The translations under genes were made by a program, and so were the position numbers. A stretch of 64,000 nucleotides of DNA, from the NCBI RefSeq assembly GCF_019212185.1, contig NZ_CP078138.1, positions 3,950,501-4,014,500 on the forward strand. Reading direction: 5' to 3'. Source of the DNA: Pseudomonas fluorescens (lineage in GTDB: Bacteria; Pseudomonadota; Gammaproteobacteria; Pseudomonadales; Pseudomonadaceae). Under the pieces are notes generated by a model. That model saw nothing but the letters and a program-made list of their open reading frames with translations, made no database searches and was not told the DNA's origin. Below, piece after piece: positions 33,532 through 42,672 of the stretch; positions within the stretch are counted from its first letter, which is position 1, and each line of letters opens with the position of its first letter.

Positions 33532-34327
33532 CGCCCGCGTGGTATTGACCGGCGCCAGTGGCGGCATCGGCCTGGCCATCGCCCACGCCCTGTGCGCGTC
33601 AGGTGCGCAGGTGCTGGCCGTCGCCCGACATCCGCAAGCGCTGCTGCCGATGCTCAAGCGCTACCCGCAGCATCTGCGCTGGGTCGCCGCCGACCTGACC
33701 GTCGAAAACGATCGGCGCAACGTGCTGGCCGCCGCGCAAGCTGTCGGCGGCATCAACCTGCTGATCAACGCCGCCGGAGTCAATCACTTCGCCATGCTCG
33801 AACAGCTCGATGACAGCGAGATCAACGCCATGCTGGCGGTCAACATCAGCGCCCCGATCTGCCTGACCCGGCTGCTGCTGCCACTGCTCAAGCAGGCCGA
33901 CAGCGCGATGGTGGTCAATGTCGGCTCCACCTATGGCTCGATCGGCTACCCCGGTTATGCCAGCTATTGCGCCAGCAAATTTGCCTTGCGCGGGTTTTCT
34001 GAAGCCTTGCGCCGGGAGCTGGCGGACACTCGCGTCAGCGTCCTGTACGTCGCCCCGCGCGCGACGCGCACCTCGATGAACAGCGCCGCCGCACAAGCCC
34101 TCAACGATGCGCTCAAAGCCAACGTCGACGATCCGCAAGCCGTCGCGCAGGCGGTGGTACATGCCATTGCTGGCGATCGACGCGAGCTTTACCTGGGCTG
34201 GCCGGAACGATTTTTCGTGCGCCTCAACAGCCTGTTGCCCAACCTGGTGGATCGCGGCCTGCGCAAGCAATTGCCGTTGATCCGTCGCCTGAGTGAAAAA
34301 CCCGAAAACGAGCGGCCAAAATCATGA
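33518..34327 (+). CDS. Short-chain dehydrogenase/reductase
   Basis: 269 residues. Cofactor motif TGASGGIG (11-18), NAAG near 84-87, catalytic Ser137, Tyr150 and Lys154 (YASYCASKFAL). The ADL at 58-60 after strand 3 and an Arg at position 37 suggest NADP(H) use. It overlaps the diiron-enzyme gene by 14 bases and the next gene by 4. Likely reduces or oxidises the acyl-derived intermediate of this operon; C-terminal 60 residues (ELYLGWPERFFVRLNSLLP) look amphipathic and may touch a membrane. Confidence 0.9.
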   Translation: MQLHDARVVLTGASGGIGLAIAHALCASGAQVLAVARHPQALLPMLKRYPQHLRWVAADLTVENDRRNVLAAAQAVGGINLLINAAGVNHFAMLEQLDDSEINAMLAVNISAPICLTRLLLPLLKQADSAMVVNVGSTYGSIGYPGYASYCASKFALRGFSEALRRELADTRVSVLYVAPRATRTSMNSAAAQALNDALKANVDDPQAVAQAVVHAIAGDRRELYLGWPERFFVRLNSLLPNLVDRGLRKQLPLIRRLSEKPENERPKS

Positions 34328-34968
34328 AAAAAATCCTCGCATGCCTGCTGCTGGGTGCTATCAGCCAAAGTGGCTGGGCCCTGGACAGCGCCGATCAACA
34401 ACGCTTGGGCAGCATCCAGCAGAGTTGGGCGCACATCCAGTATGAAACCCCGGAAAAACAGCGCGCCGCAGCCTTCGAGCAACTGGCGAGCCAAGCCTCG
34501 ACCTTCACCACCGAGCGTCCGTCCGTGGCCGAGGCCTGGATCTGGAAAGGCATCGTCACCAGCAGCTGGGCCGGTGCCGAAGGCGGTCTCGGCGCGCTGG
34601 GCAAGGCCAAGCAGGCCAAGGCCGATCTGGAAAAATCCCTGACCCTCGACCCCAAGGCCCTGCAAGGCTCAGCCTATACCAGCCTCGCCGCGCTGTATGA
34701 TCGGGTGCCAGGCTGGCCGATCGGCTTCGGTGACAGCGACAAGGCCGAGCAACTGCTGAAACAGGCGCTGCAACTCAATCCCGATGGCATCGACAGCCTG
34801 TACTTCTGGGGCGATCACCTGTTTCGTCAGAAACGCTACGCTGAAGCCAAGGCCGCGCTGACCAAAGCCCTGCAAGCTGCGCCCAGACCGGACCGGGAAA
34901 GTGCTGACGCCGGGCGGCGCAAAGAAATTGCCAGCTTGCTGGTGGACGTGAACAAGAAACTCGAATGA
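34324..34968 (+). CDS. Exported TPR-repeat protein
   Basis: 214 residues with a Sec signal peptide (MKKILACLLLGAISQSGWA) and TPR-like repeats: AKADLEKSLTLDPKALQGSA, AEQLLKQALQLNPDGIDSLY and AKAALTKALQAAP. Periplasmic scaffold or partner of the pathway; no catalytic motif. Start overlaps the SDR stop (ATGA), so it belongs to the same operon. Confidence 0.85.
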   Translation: MKKILACLLLGAISQSGWALDSADQQRLGSIQQSWAHIQYETPEKQRAAAFEQLASQASTFTTERPSVAEAWIWKGIVTSSWAGAEGGLGALGKAKQAKADLEKSLTLDPKALQGSAYTSLAALYDRVPGWPIGFGDSDKAEQLLKQALQLNPDGIDSLYFWGDHLFRQKRYAEAKAALTKALQAAPRPDRESADAGRRKEIASLLVDVNKKLE

Positions 34969-34979
34969 CAGGAGTCTCC

Positions 34980-35642
34980 GTGCGTTTACTACTGATTGAG
35001 GATGATCTCGCGCTGGGTGAAGGCATTCACCAGGCGCTGGGCCGCGAGGGTTATACCGTCGACTGGCTGAAGGACGGCAGCAGCGCGTTGCATGCATTGC
35101 TCAGCGAAACCTTCGATCTGGCGGTACTGGATCTGGGCCTGCCACGCATGGATGGACTTGAAGTCCTGCGCCGCCTGCGTGACAGCGGCGCCACCCTGCC
35201 GGTGCTGATCCTCACCGCCCGCGATGCCACGGAGGACCGCATCGCCGGGCTCGATGCCGGAGCGGACGATTACCTGGTCAAACCCTTTGATCTGGCGGAA
35301 CTCAAGGCGCGTTTGCGGGCACTGCTACGGCGCAGTGCCGGACGTGCGCAAAGCGTGATCGAGCACGCGGGCATCTGTTTGAATCCCGGCACCCAACAGG
35401 TCAGCTATCGCGGCCAGCCCGTGGCGCTGACCCCCAAGGAATATCAACTGCTGCACGAACTGCTGTCGCCACCCGGGCGGGTGATGACTCGCGATCAGCT
35501 GATGCAACTGCTCTACGGCTGGAGCGAAGAAGCCGAAAGCAACACGCTGGAAGTGCATATCCATCACCTGCGCAAGAAATTCTCCACCGATCTGATCCGC
35601 ACCATTCGCGGTGTGGGTTATCTGGTGGAGGAACGCCAATGA
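34980..35642 (+). CDS. OmpR/PhoB-family response regulator (QseB/PmrA-like)
   Basis: 220 residues: receiver with D8/D9, phospho-acceptor D51 (AVLDLGLPRMDG) and Lys of YLVKPFD, then a winged-helix trans_reg_C domain ending RKKFSTDLIRTIRGVGYLV. A GTG start at 34980 is preferred because AGGAG lies 6 bases upstream; an ATG at 34965 overlaps the TPR gene stop and would add five residues. Pairs with the kinase encoded next (ATGA overlap). It probably binds the two CTTAAG/CTGAAG boxes at 30602-30662, giving autoregulation of the operon. Confidence 0.92.
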   Translation: MRLLLIEDDLALGEGIHQALGREGYTVDWLKDGSSALHALLSETFDLAVLDLGLPRMDGLEVLRRLRDSGATLPVLILTARDATEDRIAGLDAGADDYLVKPFDLAELKARLRALLRRSAGRAQSVIEHAGICLNPGTQQVSYRGQPVALTPKEYQLLHELLSPPGRVMTRDQLMQLLYGWSEEAESNTLEVHIHHLRKKFSTDLIRTIRGVGYLVEERQ

Positions 35643-37009
35643 CCTCGATCCGCCGACGTACGCTGACCCTGATCATCGGCTTGCTGCTGGCCGGGCTGGC
35701 GGTGCTCAGCGTGTTCAACGTCCACGACAGCAATCACGAGATCGCCGAAGTCTACGACGCCCAACTGGCGCAGAACGCCCGATTGCTGCAAGGGGTGATG
35801 CGCATGCCTTTGGCGGGCCAACAACACGCCGACCTGTACCGAGCCTTCAACGCGGCCCTGGGGGAAGCGGTACCGCACGGCGACGGCCATCCTTACGAGC
35901 GCAAGATTGCCTTTCAGGTCTGGGACCCGGCAGGCAACGTATTGGTCCATACCGCCAGCGCGCCGTCCTTCGCTACACCGCCGGGCATCCCGGGGTTCAG
36001 CGACGTGGTGGACCTGAACAACCGGCATTGGCGCGCCTTTATGCTCCAGGACCAGGACAATGGCTTGCGCATCTGGGTCGGCGAGCGCGATGACGTGCGG
36101 GCCGATCTGGTGGACCGCATCGTCCGCCACACCCTGTGGCCCAACGTGATAGGCAGTCTGCTGTTGGCGGCCATGGTCTGGTTTGCCATTGGCTGGGGCC
36201 TCAAGCCGCTGGCCGACATGGCCGCGACCCTGCGCGCCCGACACAGCGGCTCGCTCGAGCCGCTGCAACTGGTCCCGCTACCCAGCGAACTGGAACCGAT
36301 GCAGGCGGCCCTCAACCGCATGCTCGCGCAGATTCAGGAGGTGCTCGGTCGCGAGCGCCGCTTCATCGCCGATGCCGCCCATGAAATGCGCACGCCGCTG
36401 GCGGTGCTGCGGGTCCACGCACAAAACCTGCAGGAGGCCGGCACCGAAGCGCAGCGCCTTGAGTCGCTGGCGTTTCTGATCGCCGGGGTCGACCGCACCA
36501 GTCGCCTGGTCAATCAATTGCTGACCATGGCCCGTCTCGAGCCCAAGCCCGGCGCCAGCGCCATGCCCAGCATCGACCTCGGCGAAACCGTGCGCAACAG
36601 CCTGGTGCAACTGGCGCCGTGGCTATTGAGTAAAAACCTGGAACTGGCCTTCGAGGAAACCGAGCACTCGATTCAGGTGTCCGCCAGCCGCGCCGCCATC
36701 GAGATCGCCCTGGGCAACCTGATCACCAATGCCGCCAACTTCTCCCCGGACAACGGCGTCATCACCGTGAAGCTGGAACAGGCCGAGGGCTTTTGTCATC
36801 TGAGTGTCGAAGACCAGGGGCCAGGCATTGACGAAGCGGATCGCGAGCGATTGTTCGAGCGCTTTTACAGCCGTGGTAATGCCCAGGGAGCAGGACTGGG
36901 ACTGACCATCGTCAACACCATCGCGACGCAGTTGGGCGGGCGCATTACCTTGGTCAATCGTGCCGAAGGTGGCTTGCGGGCGACGTTGTCGATTCCAAGC
37001 CAATTTTGA
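35639..37009 (+). CDS. QseC-like sensor histidine kinase
   Basis: 456 residues: helix 1 (8-26), periplasmic sensor loop about 27-165, helix 2 (about 168-188), HAMP-like linker, HisKA with H248 (FIADAAHEMRTPLAVL), then HATPase with NLITNAANFS, DQGPGI and GAGLGLTI. All catalytic boxes look intact. The periplasmic loop contains a KIAFQVWDPAGNVL strand typical of QseC/PmrB-type sensors. Stop is followed by a strong hairpin that closes the operon. Confidence 0.93.
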   Translation: MTSIRRRTLTLIIGLLLAGLAVLSVFNVHDSNHEIAEVYDAQLAQNARLLQGVMRMPLAGQQHADLYRAFNAALGEAVPHGDGHPYERKIAFQVWDPAGNVLVHTASAPSFATPPGIPGFSDVVDLNNRHWRAFMLQDQDNGLRIWVGERDDVRADLVDRIVRHTLWPNVIGSLLLAAMVWFAIGWGLKPLADMAATLRARHSGSLEPLQLVPLPSELEPMQAALNRMLAQIQEVLGRERRFIADAAHEMRTPLAVLRVHAQNLQEAGTEAQRLESLAFLIAGVDRTSRLVNQLLTMARLEPKPGASAMPSIDLGETVRNSLVQLAPWLLSKNLELAFEETEHSIQVSASRAAIEIALGNLITNAANFSPDNGVITVKLEQAEGFCHLSVEDQGPGIDEADRERLFERFYSRGNAQGAGLGLTIVNTIATQLGGRITLVNRAEGGLRATLSIPSQF

Positions 37010-37046
37010 GCCCCTGATCATCACGAACTGCGACCACGCACCCCCT

Positions 37047-37085
37047 ACTGAAACGGCGGCCCCTGTCCGGGCCGCCCTGTTCAGT
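37047..37085. terminator. Long hairpin between convergent kinase and sulfatase genes
   Basis: GGCGGCCC pairs with GGGCCGCC around a 6-base loop, and the stem is extended by outer arms ACTGAA/TTCAGT. No T-run, so termination strength is uncertain; it could serve both strands. Confidence 0.7.
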
Positions 37086-37093
37086 GGCTGGAC

Positions 37094-38752
37094 TCAGTTG
37101 CCGACCGGCAGCGGCAGGTTGACCCCTTCTTTTTGCAGCACTTCGCGTACCCATTGGAATTTCTGGTACTGCGACAGTTCGATCGGCCCGTCATACCCCA
37201 TGCTCTGCAGTTTGCGCGGCGGGTACTTGAGGTAGGTCTGCATCAGTTTGCCGATCGCCTGGCTGATCGGCACCATGGTCCAGGTGCGCTCGGTGAAGTT
37301 GTTCATGAACAGGTCGTAGCGCTCTTGCGGGTCCTGCCACAGGTCGAAGACTTGCGGCACGGTGGCGACGTATTTTGCCGCGCCTTTCCAGCCGAGGTTC
37401 GAATCCACCGCCAGGCCACCGGTTTGCGCGCCGTCGTCACCGCGCAGGTTGAACACCGCCTTGTAGTTGCCCACCCGCGCCGCCCCTGGCGTCAACTCGT
37501 TCTCGGTGAAGTAGAACCACTCCTTGCGCGGCGACGCACCGCTGCCCGTCAGCACGGGAGTCATGTCATAGCTGTCGAAGATGATCGGCTGCCCCTCGCG
37601 ATCCTTCTCCGGCAGTTTCACCCCGGCCACCGAGGCGAAGGTTGCCATCAGGTCCAGGCCACCGAGGATCTCGTGGTTTTTCGTGTCCGGCTTGATCTTG
37701 TCCGGCCACACGGCAATCGCCGGCACCCGGTTGCCGCCCTCGCGCACCGTGCCCTTGGTGCCGCGGAACGGGGTGTAGCCGGCGTCCGGGTAAACGTCCT
37801 GCCAGGCGCCGTTGTCGGTGGTGTAGACCACCAGGGTGTTTTTATCCAGGCCCAGCGCCTTGAGCTTGGCCATGATCCGGCCGATGTGGGTATCCAGTTC
37901 CACCACCGAGTCGGCGTATTTGGATTTGGACATCGACTTGTGGACGAACTCCGGAGCGGGCATGTTCGGTTGGTGGACTTTCATGAAGTTGACGTTGATG
38001 AAGAACGGTTTGTCTGACTTGGCCGCCGTGTCGAGAAATTCCAGTGCGGCTTTTTCGACATAGTTGTCAAAGAACGGAATCCCCACCACCCCGGGCTTGC
38101 CGTCGACCACTGGCGTGTCGACATACTGGCCGTTGACCTTGAACTCTTCGACCGCCTTCTCCCCCGCTTTGCCGGACAACGCGCCCTGGGTCACCCGCTG
38201 GAACATCGCCCGGGTCTCCGGGTCCATGTCGGGGAACCAGGTCGGGTCGGCGTAGGTGTAGGCGTTGAGGTGATACAGACCGACGTACTTCATCACGTCG
38301 TAACCCTGGGCATTGGGCAACGCGTAGTCGGCTTCACCCAGGTGCCACTTGCCGGTGAAATAGGTCTCGTAGCCGCCGGTCTTGAGCACCGAAGCCAGGG
38401 TCCACTCGGCGGCCGGCAAACCACCGCCCTGGCCTTGGAAGGCCACGGTGGTCATGCCGCTGCGATTGGGTATCCGCCCGGTTTGCATGGCTGCCCGGCC
38501 GGGGGTACAGCTGGGCTGGGCGTAGAACGAAAAGAAGGTCACACCTTCTGCCGCCAGTTCGTCGATGCTCGGGGTTGGCATGCCGCGTCCGACCCCGCCG
38601 CCATAGGGGCCGAGATCGCCATAGCCGGTGTCGTCGGAGACAATAAATAGAATATTGGGTTTGGCGGTTTGTGCCCCGTGGGACAGTCCGCTGAGTGTCA
38701 TCAGTGCCGCGAATACAACAGACAACCTGAAACGATCCGATAGCTGTTCCAT
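37094..38752 (-). CDS. Arylsulfatase (Cys-type, exported)
   Basis: 552 residues. A probable signal peptide ends at GLSHGA, then the sulfatase domain: NILFIVSDDTGYGD (metal aspartates 40/41) and the formylglycine signature C82-T-P-G-R with the downstream AAMQTGRIPNR, later TGKWHLG and the VVYTTDNG metal site. The Cys-type site requires conversion to formylglycine by FGE or a maturase before or during export; no maturase gene is nearby. It hydrolyses a sulfate ester (substrate unknown), probably for sulfur supply. Start ATG 38752; upstream in-frame ATG would ignore the signal peptide. Confidence 0.9.
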   Translation of the reverse strand: MEQLSDRFRLSVVFAALMTLSGLSHGAQTAKPNILFIVSDDTGYGDLGPYGGGVGRGMPTPSIDELAAEGVTFFSFYAQPSCTPGRAAMQTGRIPNRSGMTTVAFQGQGGGLPAAEWTLASVLKTGGYETYFTGKWHLGEADYALPNAQGYDVMKYVGLYHLNAYTYADPTWFPDMDPETRAMFQRVTQGALSGKAGEKAVEEFKVNGQYVDTPVVDGKPGVVGIPFFDNYVEKAALEFLDTAAKSDKPFFINVNFMKVHQPNMPAPEFVHKSMSKSKYADSVVELDTHIGRIMAKLKALGLDKNTLVVYTTDNGAWQDVYPDAGYTPFRGTKGTVREGGNRVPAIAVWPDKIKPDTKNHEILGGLDLMATFASVAGVKLPEKDREGQPIIFDSYDMTPVLTGSGASPRKEWFYFTENELTPGAARVGNYKAVFNLRGDDGAQTGGLAVDSNLGWKGAAKYVATVPQVFDLWQDPQERYDLFMNNFTERTWTMVPISQAIGKLMQTYLKYPPRKLQSMGYDGPIELSQYQKFQWVREVLQKEGVNLPLPVGN

Positions 38753-38994
38753 ACCAGGATTCCTCAGTGTTTCATGGTGTTGGCAACCGGGTGATGAGTG
38801 CACAACGGCACAACCCTTGATGCAATGACCACCGAGTCGATAGCCCAAGTACTGCGTACAGATAAGACCCTGTACTGGTCAGGCGCAGAAAGGAGTCTAG
38901 TGCCGAGCTGAAAATCCAATGACGATTGCGATGATTGGTCGCACGTTGTCATTACAGATTTGCATGCAATCAATCGCCGGCGACTAAGGCAGCG

Positions 38995-39444
38995 TTATCG
39001 CGTGGCGTGTGCCACATCGCCGCAGAAAATATCCAGATTGCCGTCTTCAGGGGCTGTACGCACCACCACCGCATACTTGCCGGAGATCAACTCCGACAGC
39101 GCAATAGGCGCACTGCGATAAAAAGTCCAGCCGTTAGTACCGGCAGCACTTTGGGTATTGACCTTGTCGTTCATGGCAAAGGCCGTCGCCCCGGGTTGCT
39201 GGCAGCCGCCTTTATTGATGAAGGTATAAATGCGCGGGGGCAACAGCGTGCCCTCGGGTACGCCGGTGATGTAAAAGTCGAAGTTGGTTTGATTGCCGAC
39301 GCCGGTCAAGGTGGTATTGGCGATATGTCCGGGATTGTTGTGGGTGGCTGCCAGCGGCAGACTCATGGATTGTTTCGATGAACTACTGCAGCCAACCAGA
39401 GTTGCCGCGATCAACAGTGTTGCGAGAGGGATACAGGGTTTCAT
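38995..39444 (-). CDS. Small lipoprotein of unknown function
   Basis: 149 residues with a clear lipobox (LVGC, Cys19), a Ser-rich linker and a compact domain: TGVGNQTNFDFYITGVPEGT, PPRIYTFINKGGCQQPG, SGKYAVVVRTAPEDGNLDIFCGD. The two cysteines late in the chain could form a disulfide. No family recognised. The ATG at 39444 was chosen because it opens the signal peptide. Confidence 0.8.
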   Translation of the reverse strand: MKPCIPLATLLIAATLVGCSSSSKQSMSLPLAATHNNPGHIANTTLTGVGNQTNFDFYITGVPEGTLLPPRIYTFINKGGCQQPGATAFAMNDKVNTQSAAGTNGWTFYRSAPIALSELISGKYAVVVRTAPEDGNLDIFCGDVAHATR

Positions 39445-39533
39445 TGCCGACCTCCAGAATTGGAAGAAGTGCGTTGGGGGACCTTGGGTATAGCTCATTC
39501 GTGGGGTTTTGCGGGCTCAATCATGGGTTGGGC

Positions 39534-39713
39534 TGCAGACCGCCATACAACTGTTGTCACACCTATGCGACAATAGTCCTCATGTCCGGCATCAACCCCG
39601 CATTCATTTCCCAGCTTCACGGCCAAGGCGTGCCGATGCGGCTGTCGTCTCATGCGCGCTGGAACGACCCGAGCCCGGTTCCGGCTCCAGCCAAGCGCAC
39701 CCTAAGCTATTGA
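39534..39713 (+). pseudogene. Remnant of a phage-type tyrosine integrase (C-terminal end)
   Basis: One frame reads HTYATIVLMSGINPAFISQL followed by HGQ and HARWNDPS. These match the catalytic-domain end of tyrosine recombinases (H-T-Y/F-A-T--L-G-NP--I---LGH----L--YA-W), with the GH and nucleophile Tyr region altered (GQGVP; H for Y). The rest of the gene is absent. Only 12 bases separate it from the ABC-F gene, so its loss of function may trace an old island boundary. Confidence 0.78.
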
Positions 39714-39725
39714 TAGGTAAAGTAA

Positions 39726-41315
39726 TTGATCTCCACAGCAAATATCACCATGCAGTTCGGCGCCAAGCCGTTGTTCGAGAACGTTTCGGTCAAGTTTGGC
39801 GCAGGTAACCGCTACGGCCTGATCGGCGCCAACGGTTGCGGCAAGTCGACCTTCATGAAAATCCTCGGCGGCGACCTCGATCCGTCCGGCGGCCAGGTGA
39901 TGCTCGAGCCGAACGTGCGCCTGGGTAAATTGCGCCAGGACCAGTTCGCCTACGAAGAATTCAGCGTGATCGACACCGTGATCATGGGTCACGAAGAGCT
40001 GTGGAAGGTCAAGGCCGAGCGCGACCGTATCTACTCGCTGCCGGAAATGACCGAAGACGACGGCATGGCCGTGGCCGAGCTGGAAACCGAGTTCGCCGAA
40101 ATGGACGGTTACACCGCCGAATCCCGTGCCGGTGAGCTGTTGCTGGGCCTGGGTATCGGCATCGAGCAACACTTCGGCCCGATGAGCGAAGTTTCGCCAG
40201 GCTGGAAACTGCGGGTGCTGCTGGCCCAGGCGCTGTTCTCCGATCCGGAAGTGCTGCTGCTCGACGAACCGACCAACCACCTGGACATCAACACCATCCG
40301 CTGGCTGGAAAACGTGCTGACCCAGCGTTCGAGCCTGATGATCATCATCTCTCACGACCGTCACTTCCTGAACAGCGTCTGCACCCACATGGCCGACCTG
40401 GACTACGGCGAGCTGCGCCTGTTCCCGGGCAACTACGACGAGTACATGACCGTCGCGACCCAGTCCCGCGAGCAACTGCTGTCGGACAACGCCAAGAAGA
40501 AGGCACAGATCTCCGAACTGCAATCGTTCGTCAGCCGCTTCTCGGCCAACGCCTCGAAAGCCAAGCAAGCGACCTCCCGCGCCAAGGCGATCGACAAGAT
40601 CCAACTGGCCGAAGTCAAGCCGTCGAGCCGCGTGAGCCCGTTCATCCGTTTCGAACAAACCAAGAAGCTGCACCGCCAGGCCGTGATGGTCGAGAACATG
40701 GCCAAAGGTTTCGATGGCAAGACGCTGTTCAAGGACTTCAGCTTCCAGGTTGAAGCCGGCGAGCGCGTGGCGATCATCGGCCCGAACGGTATCGGCAAGA
40801 CCACCCTGCTGCGCACCCTGGTCAACGAGCTGAGCCCGGACGCTGGCACCGTGAAGTGGACCGACGCTGCGGAAATCGGCTACTACGCCCAGGACCACGC
40901 CTCGGACTTCGAAGACGAATCGAGCCTGTTCGACTGGATGGGTCGCTGGACCCAGGGCGGCGAGCAACTGGTGCGCGGCACCCTCGGCCGGATGCTGTTC
41001 TCCAACGACGAGATCCTCAAGTCGGTCAAAGTCATCTCCGGTGGTGAGCAAGGTCGCATGCTGTTCGGCAAGCTGATCCTGCAAAAGCCGAACGTGCTGG
41101 TGATGGACGAACCCACCAACCACCTGGACATGGAATCCATCGAAGCGCTGAACCTGGCGCTGGAAAACTACCCGGGCACGCTGATCTTCGTCAGCCACGA
41201 CCGCGAGTTCGTATCGTCCCTGGCCACTCGAATCATCGAGTTGACCCCTAGCGGCGTGACCGACTTCAGCGGCACCTATGATGATTACCTGCGTAGCCAG
41301 GGTGTGGTGATCTAA
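39726..41315 (+). CDS. ybiT: ABC-F family ATPase, YbiT-like
   Basis: 529 residues, very close to the length of YbiT. Two ATPase domains: GANGCGKST (34-42) with a [15 protein letters not shown] signature and [12 protein letters not shown]; and GPNGIGKTT (second) with [14 protein letters not shown] and [11 protein letters not shown]. The linker (P-site tRNA interaction motif region) lies between. Soluble, ribosome-associated translation factors of this kind relieve stalled ribosomes; no transmembrane domain. Start is TTG, used by the family here with AGGTAAAG upstream. It stands alone with an integrase remnant before it and REPs after. Confidence 0.92.
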   Translation: MISTANITMQFGAKPLFENVSVKFGAGNRYGLIGANGCGKSTFMKILGGDLDPSGGQVMLEPNVRLGKLRQDQFAYEEFSVIDTVIMGHEELWKVKAERDRIYSLPEMTEDDGMAVAELETEFAEMDGYTAESRAGELLLGLGIGIEQHFGPMSEVSPGWKLRVLLAQALFSDPEVLLLDEPTNHLDINTIRWLENVLTQRSSLMIIISHDRHFLNSVCTHMADLDYGELRLFPGNYDEYMTVATQSREQLLSDNAKKKAQISELQSFVSRFSANASKAKQATSRAKAIDKIQLAEVKPSSRVSPFIRFEQTKKLHRQAVMVENMAKGFDGKTLFKDFSFQVEAGERVAIIGPNGIGKTTLLRTLVNELSPDAGTVKWTDAAEIGYYAQDHASDFEDESSLFDWMGRWTQGGEQLVRGTLGRMLFSNDEILKSVKVISGGEQGRMLFGKLILQKPNVLVMDEPTNHLDMESIEALNLALENYPGTLIFVSHDREFVSSLATRIIELTPSGVTDFSGTYDDYLRSQGVVI

Positions 41316-41335
41316 GAGCTGAACGCCGCTCCCTC

Positions 41336-41402
41336 CTGTAGGCGCGAGCTTGCTCGCGATGAGGCCATCAGTTTCATCGCCAGCAGGCTGGCTCCCACAG
41401 GG
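41336..41402. repeat. REP doublet
   Basis: CCTGTAGGCGCGAGCTTGCTCGCGATGA and, further on, CATCGCCAGCAGGCTGGCTCC with CCACAGG, an inverted REP pair with one member diverged. It separates the ABC-F gene from the MFS gene. Confidence 0.7.
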
Positions 41403-41484
41403 CCCTGCAAGCTCCGAGGCATCTAATTGCGCCCACAAGCGCTGCCCACAGGGGCTTGTTTGAGCTCCAAGGAAGATTTTTGTC

Positions 41485-42669
41485 ATGACGACACCCGCCA
41501 CCACCCTCCACCCCTTCGACCTGCGCCCGCTCCTCATCGCCAACATGGCCTGCACCATGGCGATGATGGCGTTTGTCTCGATGATCGGCCCGATCTCCCG
41601 GATCCTGGGCATGCCGACCTGGCAGGCCGGGGCTGCAGTGACGGTGTCCGGGGTGTTGTGGATGCTCCTTGCTCGGCCCTGGGGCCAGGCCAGTGATCGC
41701 CGTGGACGCCGGCATATCCTGCTGCTCGGCACCGCAGGCTTCACCCTCGCTTACTGGGCCCTCTGTCTGTTCATCGACGTCTCATTGCAGGTACTGCCGT
41801 CGGCGTTGCTGGGGTTTATCGGGATCATGCTCGGACGCGGGATTATCGGGGTGTTCTACGCCGCGATTCCGGTGGGCTGCAATGCGTTGATCGCCGACAA
41901 CATCGAACCGCAGCGCCGCGCCTCCGCCATGGCGGCGCTAGGGGCGGCCAACGCCTGCGGCCTGGTGATCGGCCCGGCCATCGCCGCCCTGCTCTCCCGT
42001 TACAGCCTGAGCCTGCCGTTCTATGCCATGGCGATTTTGCCGTTGCTGGCGTTCCTGGTGCTGCGCTTCAAACTCAAGGGCCAGGAACTGCACCTCAAGC
42101 AGACACCGCGCAGCGTTCGGCTGAGCGATCCGCGCCTGCGCCGGCCGATGGCAGTAGCCTTTGTCGCCATGCTTTGTGTGTCGATTGCGCAGATCACCGT
42201 CGGCTTCTACGCCATCGATCGCCTGGGCATGGCTCCGGCAGAAGCGGCGCAAACCGCCGGCATCGCCTTGACCATGGTCGGGGTGGCGCTGATCTGCGCG
42301 CAATTGCTGGTGCGCCGACTGGACTGGACGCCACAGCGGCTGATCCGCATCGGTGCGCTGGTCGCCGCCTGCGGTTATGCCGGCAGCATGCTGGCCGACA
42401 CCGCCTGGGGATTGTGGTTGTGCTTTTTTGTCTCGGCAGCGGGTATGGGCTGGGTCTTCCCGTCTTTCGCCGCGCTTGCCGCGAATGCCGTGGAGGCCTC
42501 CGAGCAAGGCGCCACGGCCGGCAGCATCGGCGCCGCTCAGGGTTTTGGCGTGGTCATCGGGCCGCTGGCCGGGACTTTGGTCTACGCCATCGAGCCGCGC
42601 CTGCCCTACCTGTGCGCGGCCGTCCTGCTGGTACTGGTGGGGATGTGGCCGAGCCGGGCAGCGCGCTGA
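41485..42669 (+). CDS. MFS efflux-type transporter (TetA/DHA1-like)
   Basis: 394 residues, 12 helices. Motif A LARPWGQASDRRGRRHILLLG follows helix 2, and helix 5 has GLVIGPAIAALLS. This drug:H+ antiporter-1 pattern suggests export of a small molecule, substrate unknown. Its start has GGAAG about 10 bases upstream. It is convergent with pssA with a three-base gap, and it has no clear partner genes. Confidence 0.85.
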   Translation: MTTPATTLHPFDLRPLLIANMACTMAMMAFVSMIGPISRILGMPTWQAGAAVTVSGVLWMLLARPWGQASDRRGRRHILLLGTAGFTLAYWALCLFIDVSLQVLPSALLGFIGIMLGRGIIGVFYAAIPVGCNALIADNIEPQRRASAMAALGAANACGLVIGPAIAALLSRYSLSLPFYAMAILPLLAFLVLRFKLKGQELHLKQTPRSVRLSDPRLRRPMAVAFVAMLCVSIAQITVGFYAIDRLGMAPAEAAQTAGIALTMVGVALICAQLLVRRLDWTPQRLIRIGALVAACGYAGSMLADTAWGLWLCFFVSAAGMGWVFPSFAALAANAVEASEQGATAGSIGAAQGFGVVIGPLAGTLVYAIEPRLPYLCAAVLLVLVGMWPSRAAR

Positions 42670-42672
42670 ACC

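Noticed and set aside
39702..41744. 680-codon minus-strand open frame
   Set aside because: It lies antisense to the intact ABC-F gene, whose two ATPase domains are unmistakable. High GC makes long antisense frames common; the translated product has no recognisable domain.
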